Of a DNA stretch of 64,000 bases, positions 56,703 through 64,000 are shown piece by piece. Position numbers and translations under genes: made by a program. The stretch comes from Rhodobacter sp. (GTDB taxonomy: Bacteria > Pseudomonadota > Alphaproteobacteria > Rhodobacterales > Rhodobacteraceae): NCBI GenBank assembly GCA_027490955.1, contig JAIXXB010000015.1, forward strand, positions 62,001 to 126,000. The letters are read 5' to 3'. Every line of letters begins with the position of its first letter. The first letter of the stretch is position 1. Below the pieces are notes generated by a model. The model had not been told where the DNA came from, did no database searches, and saw only the letters and a program-made list of their open reading frames with translations.

Positions 56703-58892
56703 TCAATAGAAACTTTGCGGGTCAATATCCACAGTCAGGCGCAGATGGTTTGGGATTTTGAACTGCGCCAGCCACGCCAGAATGGCAGGTTGCAGGGCAA
56801 CCGATTTATCCGATTTGATCAGCAAGCGCAGGCGGTGGCGGCCACGCACGCGGGCCACGGGGGCAGGCGCAGGGCCGTAAAGCTGCGCACCTGCCGCGCG
56901 AAGCGGCCCATCGCGGCGGGCAATGTCATTGGCGAAATCCATCAGCGCGCCCATGTCTGGCGACGATAGGATGATCCCCGCCAGCCGCCCATAGGGGGGT
57001 GTTCCCGCTTGGCTGCGCGCGGCGGCTTCTGCGGCCCAAAAGGCGTTTTCATCCCCGCCCAAAATGGCATGGATCACGGGATGTTCAGGCTGAAAGGTTT
57101 GCAACAGCGCCGCCCCCGCCTTTTCTGCCCGCCCTGCCCTGCCCGCCACTTGGCGCATCAATTGAAAGGTGCGCTCGGCCGCGCGCAGATCACTGCCATG
57201 CAGGCCAAGGTCGGCATCAATCACGCCAACAAGGGTAAGATTGGGAAAGTTATGCCCCTTGGCCACGATCTGCGTGCCGATGATGATATCGGCCCCGCCC
57301 GCCGCAATGGTCACGATCTGCTCTTTAAGCGCGCGGGCCGATGCGAATAAGTCCGATGACAGCACCGCAAGGCGCGCGGTGGGAAATTTGGCGGCCACTT
57401 CCTCGGCCAGACGTTCCACACCTGGCCCGACTGCGGCAAGTTTGCCTTCGGCTTTGCAGGCGGGGCAGGACGTGGGAATGGCGCGGGTGGCCCCGCATTG
57501 GTGGCATTGCAACTGGTTCAAAAAGCGATGCTCGACCATGCGCGCATCGCATGTCTCACATTCCACCTGATGCCCGCAGGCGCGGCACAAGGTGATGGGC
57601 GCATAGCCGCGGCGGTTCAAAAACAAAAGCGATTGCTCGCCCGTTTGGATACGCTCGGCCACTTCATGCGCCAGCGCAGGCGAGATCCATTCGTTTTTGC
57701 CCAAAGCCTGCGCGCGCATATCAATCGCGGCCATTTTGGGCAATTCGGCCGCCCCAAAACGGGCGGTCAGCACCAGCTTGTGATATTTGCCCCCTTCGGC
57801 ATTGGCCCAAGATTCAAGGCAGGGCGTGGCCGATGCCAGCACCACAGGCGCGCCCACGATAGAGGCGCGCAGCACGGCCATATCGCGCGCATTGTATAAC
57901 ACGCCCTCCTCTTGTTTGTAGGATGTGTCGTGTTCCTCATCCACCACGATCAGTCCCAAATCCCGAAACGGCAGAAACAGCGCCGAGCGCGCGCCCACCA
58001 CCATTTGCGCATCCCCCTGCCCCACCATCCGCCACAGGCGGCGGCGTTCGGTTTGGGTCACGCCTGAATGCCATTCGGCAGGCCGATTGCCAAAACGCGC
58101 CTGAACGCGGGCCAGAAAATCTGCCGTCAGCGCAATTTCAGGCAGCAAGATCAGCGCTTGGCGACCGCGGGCAAGACATTCGGCCACGGCCTCTAGATAG
58201 ACTTCGGTCTTGCCCGACCCTGTCACCCCTTGCAGCAATACCGCGCTAAAGGCCCCCGCCTTCACGCGGCCCACCAAATCGGCAGCGGCGGCAATTTGAT
58301 CGCCCTCCAGCGCTGCGGGCATTTGGCTGACCAGCGGCGGATAGGGCAAATCGCGCGGGGCCTCGCCTTCGGCCACGATGCCCAGTTTCACAAGCCCCTT
58401 GATGACCGAGGTTGAAACATCCGCCTCATCGGCCAATTCGCCCAAGGTGACAGGGGCCGCGCCAAAGCGGCGCAGCGCCTCGATCACCTTGAACCGCGCT
58501 TCGGTCATTTGGTTGGGCACGGGGCCTGCCAGCGCATAGGTTTTGCGCGCCGATGGCGGGCTGTCCAATCGCGGCCCACGGGTGGCCGCGCGCAGCATCG
58601 CAGGCAGCGGCGTTAGGGTGTACTCGGCCGCACGGGCCAAAAAGGCGCGCAATTCGTCCCGCATGGGCGGCACGTCTAGGCGGCGATAGGCAGCGCGGAT
58701 TTTGGCCGCATCATACCCGCCTTCGCCCGCGCCCCAAACCACACCCAACACACGGCGCGGGCCAAGGGGCACTTCCAGAAAATCGCCAAGGCTACAGCCG
58801 CCTTCGGGCGCACGATAGTCTAGGGTGCGGCCCAAAGGCTCGGTTGTCAGCACCGCCACCAATTGCCCCGCATCAAAGACGGATCTGTTCAT
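56703..58892 (-). CDS. priA: Primosomal replication restart helicase PriA
   Basis: 729-residue 3'-5' helicase that reloads the replisome at stalled forks. N-terminal DNA-binding part; Walker A GVTGSGKTEVYLEAVAEC, DEEHDTSYKQEEGVLY, a zinc-binding insertion with four CxxC pairs (CRACGH, CETCDA, CHQCGA, CPACKA), and helicase motifs VVAKGHNFPNLTLVGVIDAD and QVAGRAGRAEKAG (IIGTQIVAKGH). The ATG at 58892 follows AAAGGTGCA; the frame is open to 58955 without a better start. Divergent from fsa. Confidence 0.96.
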   Translation of the reverse strand: MNRSVFDAGQLVAVLTTEPLGRTLDYRAPEGGCSLGDFLEVPLGPRRVLGVVWGAGEGGYDAAKIRAAYRRLDVPPMRDELRAFLARAAEYTLTPLPAMLRAATRGPRLDSPPSARKTYALAGPVPNQMTEARFKVIEALRRFGAAPVTLGELADEADVSTSVIKGLVKLGIVAEGEAPRDLPYPPLVSQMPAALEGDQIAAAADLVGRVKAGAFSAVLLQGVTGSGKTEVYLEAVAECLARGRQALILLPEIALTADFLARVQARFGNRPAEWHSGVTQTERRRLWRMVGQGDAQMVVGARSALFLPFRDLGLIVVDEEHDTSYKQEEGVLYNARDMAVLRASIVGAPVVLASATPCLESWANAEGGKYHKLVLTARFGAAELPKMAAIDMRAQALGKNEWISPALAHEVAERIQTGEQSLLFLNRRGYAPITLCRACGHQVECETCDARMVEHRFLNQLQCHQCGATRAIPTSCPACKAEGKLAAVGPGVERLAEEVAAKFPTARLAVLSSDLFASARALKEQIVTIAAGGADIIIGTQIVAKGHNFPNLTLVGVIDADLGLHGSDLRAAERTFQLMRQVAGRAGRAEKAGAALLQTFQPEHPVIHAILGGDENAFWAAEAAARSQAGTPPYGRLAGIILSSPDMGALMDFANDIARRDGPLRAAGAQLYGPAPAPVARVRGRHRLRLLIKSDKSVALQPAILAWLAQFKIPNHLRLTVDIDPQSFY

Positions 58893-58966
58893 TGCACCTT
58901 TCCCTTGGCTATGAAATTGAGGTAAACCCATAAAGACACTCTCACAACCACCCAAAGGGGCCGCCC

Positions 58967-59620
58967 ATGAAATTCTTTGTAGACAGCGCCGATGTGGCCG
59001 CCATTGCCGAATTGAACGATCTGGGCATGGTCGATGGGGTCACCACCAACCCATCGATCATTTTGAAATCGGGCCGCGATATCATCGAAGTCACGCGCGA
59101 GATTTGCGCCATCGTCTCTGGCCCCGTCTCGGCCGAGGTTGTGGCCACAAAGGCCGATGACATGATTGCCGAGGGGCGCAAACTGGCCACGATTGCCCCC
59201 AATATCGCCGTGAAAGTGCCCCTTACATGGGACGGCTTGCGCGCGTGCAAAGTGCTGACGGGCGAAGGTAAAATGGTCAATGTGACCTTGTGCTTTAGCG
59301 TCAATCAGGCCCTGATTGCCGCCAAAGCAGGCGCAACCTTTATTTCGCCCTTCATTGGCCGTTTGGATGATATCAACCTTGACGGGATGGAATTGATTGC
59401 CGACATTCGCCAAGTCTATGACAATTACGGCTTTGATACGCAGATTCTGGCGGCCTCTATTCGCAGCGCCAACCACGTCTCGCAATGCGCGCTGGTGGGG
59501 GCCGATGTGATGACAGCCCCGCCTGCCGTGATCAAGGCGCTGGCCAGCCACGCCCTCACCGACAAAGGGCTAGAGCAGTTTGAAAAAGATTGGGCCAAGA
59601 CGGGCCAAAAAATTCTGTAG
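58967..59620 (+). CDS. fsa: Fructose-6-phosphate aldolase / small transaldolase
   Basis: 217-residue class I aldolase (TalB-like subfamily of small transaldolases). [31 protein letters not shown], the Schiff-base lysine in [40 protein letters not shown], and [10 protein letters not shown] all fit. Activity may be transaldolase (sedoheptulose) or fructose-6-phosphate aldolase; sequence alone does not tell. AAGGGGCCGCCC precedes the ATG. Confidence 0.93.
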   Translation: MKFFVDSADVAAIAELNDLGMVDGVTTNPSIILKSGRDIIEVTREICAIVSGPVSAEVVATKADDMIAEGRKLATIAPNIAVKVPLTWDGLRACKVLTGEGKMVNVTLCFSVNQALIAAKAGATFISPFIGRLDDINLDGMELIADIRQVYDNYGFDTQILAASIRSANHVSQCALVGADVMTAPPAVIKALASHALTDKGLEQFEKDWAKTGQKIL

Positions 59621-59644
59621 CGCGTAAAAAGGGGGGGCGCTGTG

Positions 59645-60322
59645 ATGGATCAGGATATGCGCGATCTTATTCTGGCCGCCCCCGAAAAGCTGCTCGATGA
59701 CCGCGATGTGATGGCCGCCCTTGTTGGCGCATCCGAGGCGCGGGCGGGCAATGTGGTGGATTTGCGCGGCATCGCCATGCAAAAATTAGAAGAGCGGCTG
59801 GACAATCTGGAAGAAACCCACCGCTCGGTCATTGCCGCGGCCTATGAGAACCTTGCAGGCACGAACCAAATCCACCGCGCGATTTTGGAATTGCTAGACC
59901 CGCTGACCTTTGACGATTTCCTGTCAGCCTTGGCGGGCAATGTGGCGCAGGCGCTGCGGGTGGATGCGGTGGGGCTGCTGCTGGAATCCACGCAAAGCCC
60001 ATCTGTCAGCACAGCGCCGCAACTGTTGCGCATTGTCAGCCCCGGCACTGTGGGGGCCTATACTTCGGGCGGGCGCAACGTGCCTTTGCGCCCTGTTGTG
60101 CTGCGCCAATGCATGCCCGAAAACGATGCGGTCTATGGCGAAGCGGCAGCTTGGGTGCGCTCCGAGGCGCTGATGCGGCTGGATTTTGGCACGGGCCGCC
60201 TGCCAGGTCTGCTGGCACTGGGCAGCGAAGACCCGCATCATTTCAAACCCACCCATGGCACAGATTTGCTGGCGTTCTTTGCGGGCGTGTTCGAACGCAC
60301 CATGCGCCGTTGGCTCAGCTAG
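59645..60322 (+). CDS. DUF484 family protein
   Basis: 225-residue protein with an N-terminal coiled coil (about 38-75) and a GAF-like C-terminal domain (about 78-220). It has the DUF484 start layout LILAAPEKLLDDRDVMAALVG and NVVDLRGIAMQKLEERL. Function unknown. It lies between fsa and xerC, its usual partner in many proteobacteria; xerC starts 4 nt after its stop. A GTG one codon earlier (59642) is possible. Confidence 0.87.
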   Translation: MDQDMRDLILAAPEKLLDDRDVMAALVGASEARAGNVVDLRGIAMQKLEERLDNLEETHRSVIAAAYENLAGTNQIHRAILELLDPLTFDDFLSALAGNVAQALRVDAVGLLLESTQSPSVSTAPQLLRIVSPGTVGAYTSGGRNVPLRPVVLRQCMPENDAVYGEAAAWVRSEALMRLDFGTGRLPGLLALGSEDPHHFKPTHGTDLLAFFAGVFERTMRRWLS

Positions 60323-60326
60323 CGCC

Positions 60327-61280
60327 ATGATCCCGCCGGCCCACAGCGATGCGGTGGCGCGCTGGCTGGCGCAGCTTAAGGGAACCCGGGGCGCATCGCC
60401 CCATACGATCAAGGCCTATGGCCAAGACCTGCGCGGTTTTCTGGCCTTTATCGCCCAGCATCGCGGCGGCGAGATCGGCGGGCTGGCCGAATTGGTATCG
60501 CTGCCCTTGGCCGATATGCGCGCATGGATGGCCCATGCCCGCGCCAATGGCCTGTCGGCGCGCAGCTTGGCGCGGGCATTGTCGGCGGTAAAGGGGTTTT
60601 TGGCATGGGTGGCCGATGGGGTGGCCGATGGGCCAACGGGTGGGGCAGGCCGCGCAGATGCCAGCGCCGCCCTATCTGCCCGCAGCCCCAAACATCGGCG
60701 CAAATTGCCCCGCCCCCTCAGCGAAGAGGGCGCGCGCGATATGCTGGCCGCCGTGGGCGATTTTGCGGCCGAGCCGTGGATTGCCGCGCGCGATACAGCC
60801 GTTGTGACCCTGCTGTACGGATCGGGCCTGCGCATATCCGAGGCGCTGTCGCTGACAGGCGCAGACCACCCCCTGCCCCAAGTGCTGCGCATCACAGGCA
60901 AGGGCGGCAAAACGCGGCTGGTGCCAACCTTGCCTGCCACACAGGCCGCAGTGGCCGAATATGCGCGCCTGTGCCCGTTCGATTTGGGCCAGCGCGATGC
61001 GCCTTTGTTTCGCGGCGCACGCGGCGGGCCACTGAACGCGCGGCTGATCGCCCTTGCCATGCAGCGCACCCGCGCCGCCCTTGGCCTGCCTCCATCGGCC
61101 ACGCCCCATGCCCTGCGCCACAGCTTTGCCACGCATTTGCTGGCCGCAGGCGGCGATCTGCGCGCTATCCAAGAGCTTTTGGGCCATGCCAGCCTTGCCA
61201 CCACCGAGGCCTATACCGCCGTAGACACCGCCCGCTTGATGCAGGTCTATAACGCCGCACATCCACGTGCGCGCGGTTGA
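60327..61280 (+). CDS. xerC: Tyrosine recombinase XerC
   Basis: 317-residue site-specific recombinase that resolves chromosome dimers at dif with XerD. N-terminal SAM-like core-binding domain, then the catalytic domain with GSGLRISEAL (Arg), GKGGKTRLV (Lys), HALRHSFATHLL (His, Arg), LGHASLATTEAYTAV (His and nucleophile Tyr). All catalytic residues are present. The ATG at 60327 is 4 nt after the DUF484 stop; the open frame further up is a shadow. Confidence 0.95.
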   Translation: MIPPAHSDAVARWLAQLKGTRGASPHTIKAYGQDLRGFLAFIAQHRGGEIGGLAELVSLPLADMRAWMAHARANGLSARSLARALSAVKGFLAWVADGVADGPTGGAGRADASAALSARSPKHRRKLPRPLSEEGARDMLAAVGDFAAEPWIAARDTAVVTLLYGSGLRISEALSLTGADHPLPQVLRITGKGGKTRLVPTLPATQAAVAEYARLCPFDLGQRDAPLFRGARGGPLNARLIALAMQRTRAALGLPPSATPHALRHSFATHLLAAGGDLRAIQELLGHASLATTEAYTAVDTARLMQVYNAAHPRARG

Positions 61281-61316
61281 TCGGCGCTCTAACTCACCCT
61301 TGCAAAACCCATCATA

Positions 61317-62039
61317 ATGGGCGAACAAACTGCCATGGACATTCGCATCAAAGCCCTTTCTGTGCATCTGCTGACCGCCTCTGGCGCGGTTTTGTCAATG
61401 TTTGCGATGCTCGCCGCAGTTGAATCGGAATGGTCGCTGATGTTTTTGTGGCTGGTTCTGGCGCTGATCGTCGATGGAATCGATGGCCCGCTGGCGCGCC
61501 GCTACGAGGTGGAAAAGAACTTTCCCATCTATGACGGCGTGTTGATGGATTTGATTGTGGATTATCTGACCTATGTGTTCATCCCCGCCTATGCGCTGTT
61601 CAAATCAGGGATGCTCACGGGCTGGACAGGCTGGCTGGCGATGATTGCCATTACCTATGGCTCGGTCGTCTATTTCGCCGACACCCGCATGAAAACCAAA
61701 GACAAAAGCTTTTCAGGCTTTCCCGCCTGCTGGAATATGGTGGTGCTGGTGCTGTTTGCCGTGCAGCCCAGCCAATGGGTCGCGCTGATCATCGTGATTG
61801 CGCTGACCGCGGGCATGTTCTTGAACCTGAAATTCATCCACCCCACCCGCACAAAACGCTGGAACTGGATATCTTTGCCCGTCTCATTGGTCTGGGTGCT
61901 GGCCGCCGCATGGGCCGCATGGACCAATTTCGAGGCGGGCTGGCTGGCCCATTGGGCGCTGATTTTCGCATCCCTCTATCTGATTTTGGCAGGGATCGCC
62001 CAGCAAATCATCCCCGAACGCGGGCCCAAATCGGTCTAA
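61317..62039 (+). CDS. pcs: CDP-alcohol phosphatidyltransferase, phosphatidylcholine-synthase type
   Basis: 240-residue membrane enzyme with about seven helices. The CDP-alcohol signature is DGIDGPLARRYEVEKNFPIY with DGVLMDLIVD directly after it, and TYVFIPAYALFKSG follows, as in Pcs enzymes that make phosphatidylcholine from CDP-diacylglycerol and choline. Neither possible start (61317, or ATG at 61335) has a clear ribosome site. It ends 62 nt before the convergent EamA gene, with an intergenic repeat in between. Confidence 0.87.
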   Translation: MGEQTAMDIRIKALSVHLLTASGAVLSMFAMLAAVESEWSLMFLWLVLALIVDGIDGPLARRYEVEKNFPIYDGVLMDLIVDYLTYVFIPAYALFKSGMLTGWTGWLAMIAITYGSVVYFADTRMKTKDKSFSGFPACWNMVVLVLFAVQPSQWVALIIVIALTAGMFLNLKFIHPTRTKRWNWISLPVSLVWVLAAAWAAWTNFEAGWLAHWALIFASLYLILAGIAQQIIPERGPKSV

Positions 62040-62044
62040 TCCCG

Positions 62045-62103
62045 CTTCTCTTTTTCCCAAATATCCTGGGGGGAGCGCAGGGCGCGGGGGGCAAAGCCCC
62101 CCT
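62045..62103. repeat. Intergenic hairpin repeat, copy 3
   Basis: CTTCTCTTTTTCCCAAATAT, G/C-rich spacer, then the stem GGGGGGC-AAA-GCCCCCC at 62086-62102. Its last bases overlap the EamA stop codon. It lies between convergent genes and may stop transcription from both. Confidence 0.7.
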
Positions 62104-62941
62104 AAATCCGCGTCACAATCACGCCCGTCACAATGACCAGCGCCGCGATGATTTTGCCGCGCGACAGACGCTCGCCAAAAACGGCCCAGCCGATCAGCAC
62201 AGCAAATAAAATGCTCGTCTCGCGCAGGGCCGCAACCACGGCAATTGGGGCGCGGGTCATGGCCCAAACCGAAATGGCATAGGCGCCATAGGATGCGGCG
62301 GCGGCAAACATCCCCGCCGCCCATTCGCGCCGCCCATGCGGTATCAGGCTGGGGCCGCGCAGCATCAGCATAACGATGATAAACAGCGTCCCTTCCACCA
62401 CGAAAACCCACGCAATATACATCACCGCATTGCCCGCCACCCGCGCGCCCGTGCCGTCGATCATCGTATAGCTGGCCGTGGCCAGCGCCGAGCCAAGGGC
62501 AAAGGGGATCATCCTGCGGTTTTCGCCTTCGGTGAAAATCCCCTGTGCCATGGCCAAAATCCCAAGGCCAAGGATGAAAATGCCGATATATTCCTGCAGC
62601 GTCAGCGTGTCGGTCAGAAAAAACAGCCCCCCCGCCATCGCCACAATCATCGGCGCGGTCCCGCGCGCGATAGGGTAGACGCGCGACAGATCACCGCGCG
62701 CATAGGCACTGGCCAAAAAGAATTTGTAAAAGAAATGCGCACAGGCCGATGCGGCAAGCCAAGGCCAAACTTCGGGCGCGGGAATTGGGAAAAAGGCGGC
62801 AACGCACAGGCCAAGGGCCACCTCGCCAAAGGACAAAAGCATCATCGCCCCAAGGCGCGACGTGCCCACCTTAATCGCAGCATTCCATGCCGCATGCAGA
62901 AATGCCGCGCCCAGAACCGCAGCTAGAATGCCAAGCGTCAC
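62102..62941 (-). CDS. EamA/DMT family transporter
   Basis: 279-residue inner-membrane protein with ten helices in two EamA halves (about 5-135 and 145-275). GDLSRVYPIARGTAPMIVA in the first half and SVWAMTRAPIAVVAALRETS in the second are typical of drug/metabolite transporters; the substrate is unknown. Its start overlaps the stop of ileS by 4 nt, so it is expressed with it. Confidence 0.9.
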   Translation of the reverse strand: MTLGILAAVLGAAFLHAAWNAAIKVGTSRLGAMMLLSFGEVALGLCVAAFFPIPAPEVWPWLAASACAHFFYKFFLASAYARGDLSRVYPIARGTAPMIVAMAGGLFFLTDTLTLQEYIGIFILGLGILAMAQGIFTEGENRRMIPFALGSALATASYTMIDGTGARVAGNAVMYIAWVFVVEGTLFIIVMLMLRGPSLIPHGRREWAAGMFAAAASYGAYAISVWAMTRAPIAVVAALRETSILFAVLIGWAVFGERLSRGKIIAALVIVTGVIVTRI

Positions 62942-64000
62942 CCGAGCGCCTCATTGCAGCGCGCGCAGGTCTGCGCATGGTGATGCGTGCCCACATCGGG
63001 CAAGATTTGCCAGCAGCGCGCGCATTTTTCGCCCTGCGCCATGGCAAACACCACGCCCACGCCCGCCACATCGGGCAGCGTAAAGGCACCCTCTGGCGCG
63101 GGGGCATTTCGCACCTCGATCGCCGAGGTGATCGAAAACTCCGCCATCGGCACGCCTTGGGTTGCGGCGAATAGGGCCGCTTGGCTGACATAGACTTTGG
63201 GCGCGGCTTCCAGCGATGCGCCGATGACTTTGGCGCTGCGCTGCACCTCTAAAGCGGCGGTAATCACACGCCGCACCCCGCGCAGATGCGCCCATTTTTC
63301 CGCCAAAGCGGGGTTGCGCCATTGGGCAGGCACATCGGGCATATCGTTCAGATGAATCGACGTGCCCGCGCCATTGCGGCACAGCCAAACCTCTTCGGTT
63401 GTAAAGACCAAAATCGGGGCCAGCCATGCAGTCAGATGGCTGTATAGATGATCCAGCACTGTGCGTGCGGCCCTACGGCGCAGGCTGCTGGGCGCATCGC
63501 AATACAGGCTATCTTTGCGAATATCGAAATAGATCGCCGAAAGGTCTGTGGTGGCAAAGGCAAAGATTTTCTGGAACACGCCTTGGAAATCATAGGCTTT
63601 GTAACCCGCCTTCACCTCGGCATCGATTTCGGCCACGCGGTGCAGCACCCATTGCTCTAGCTCTGGCATCTGATCATGCGGCAGGCGTTCGGCGTCTGAG
63701 AAATCTTTCAGATTGCCCAGCACAAAGCGCAGCGTGTTGCGCAGGCGGCGATAGCTGTCGGCCACGCCTTTCAGAATTTCTTTGCCGATGCGCAGATCAA
63801 CTGTGTAATCGGCCAGCGCCACCCATAGGCGCAAAATATCTGCGCCGTATTCGTCGATCACTTCTTGCGGGGCGACTGTATTGCCCAAGGATTTGGACAT
63901 TTTCATGCCCTTTTCATCCAGCGTAAAGCCGTGGGTCAGCACCCCGCGATAGGGCGCGCGCCCCTTGGTGCCGCAGGCCTGCAGCATCGATGAATGGAAC
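62938..64000 (-). CDS. ileS: Isoleucyl-tRNA synthetase, C-terminal part (runs off window)
   Basis: The right edge cuts the gene; about 354 residues of the ~980 are in view. The KMSKS motif appears as KGMKMSKSLGNTVAPQEVI, followed by the anticodon-binding domain and, at the end, the zinc-binding CARCWQILPDVG and CARCNEALG pair. These place it as IleS. The stop overlaps the start of the EamA gene. Confidence 0.96.
   Translation of the reverse strand, partial: FHSSMLQACGTKGRAPYRGVLTHGFTLDEKGMKMSKSLGNTVAPQEVIDEYGADILRLWVALADYTVDLRIGKEILKGVADSYRRLRNTLRFVLGNLKDFSDAERLPHDQMPELEQWVLHRVAEIDAEVKAGYKAYDFQGVFQKIFAFATTDLSAIYFDIRKDSLYCDAPSSLRRRAARTVLDHLYSHLTAWLAPILVFTTEEVWLCRNGAGTSIHLNDMPDVPAQWRNPALAEKWAHLRGVRRVITAALEVQRSAKVIGASLEAAPKVYVSQAALFAATQGVPMAEFSITSAIEVRNAPAPEGAFTLPDVAGVGVVFAMAQGEKCARCWQILPDVGTHHHAQTCARCNEALG

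Overview
The window is a high-GC chromosomal segment of an alphaproteobacterium, almost certainly Rhodobacterales (Rhodobacteraceae/Roseobacteraceae type). Supporting signs are the gene order ruvCAB-ybgC-tolQRAB-pal-cpoB-tilS-ftsH, the FYDLN-acid and DUF1150/Hsp20 genes, the Lrp-trxB divergent pair, a DUF1127 gene, a phosphatidylcholine-synthase type enzyme, and short G/C-rich intergenic hairpin repeats of a kind common in this order. Most of it is ordinary housekeeping DNA. No plasmid, phage or CRISPR locus is visible.

Layout. 1-6.3 kb: the 2-oxoglutarate dehydrogenase operon sucA (cut by the left edge)-sucB-small membrane protein-MAPEG protein-lpd. 6.4-9.2 kb: a Tat-exported intradiol dioxygenase with a GntR regulator, a YgjP-type metallopeptidase and a FYDLN-acid protein. 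9.3-10.5 kb: tRNA-Ala(GGC) followed 1 kb later by a decayed copy of its own 3' end, which brackets one small secreted-protein gene; this looks like the remnant of an integrated element. 10.7-16.7 kb: a hybrid histidine kinase, ubiK, lgt, a MidA-type methyltransferase, pgeF and a probable 41-aa gene. 17-20.7 kb: lrp and trxB, an intact IS1595-type insertion sequence with 8-bp target duplication sitting inside an intergenic repeat, then DUF1150/hsp20 and a DUF465 gene. 20.7-26 kb: purE-purK, a small permease-like protein, a NUDIX-Gre pair, and groES-groEL with a perfect CIRCE operator over the presumed start site of a good sigma-70 promoter. 26-32.5 kb: ppaC, a HAD hydrolase, a MaoC dehydratase, ribF-ycgN-ltaE, a MOSC protein and corA.

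32.5-53 kb is the Tol-Pal/cell-division/recombination block, nearly all on the minus strand. The expected tolB-pal junction is broken by an 8-kb cassette on the opposite strand. The cassette holds a TIGR03032-type protein and a giant FG-GAP/RTX calcium-binding protein with a type I secretion-like C terminus. The giant reading frame (about 2184 codons) is interrupted by a single in-frame TAA at codon 350 and is otherwise open, so it is either a very recent pseudogene, a sequence error, or a case of readthrough. This cassette is the most interesting part of the window.

53-64 kb: a DUF1127 gene with a hairpin-rich 3' end, a small membrane protein, prmA, a methyltransferase, msrA and priA on the minus strand; fsa, a DUF484 gene, xerC and a phosphatidylcholine-synthase-like gene on the plus strand; then an EamA transporter and the 3' end of ileS, which runs off the right edge.

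All function calls rest on reading motifs and remembered family architecture; no database search was run.
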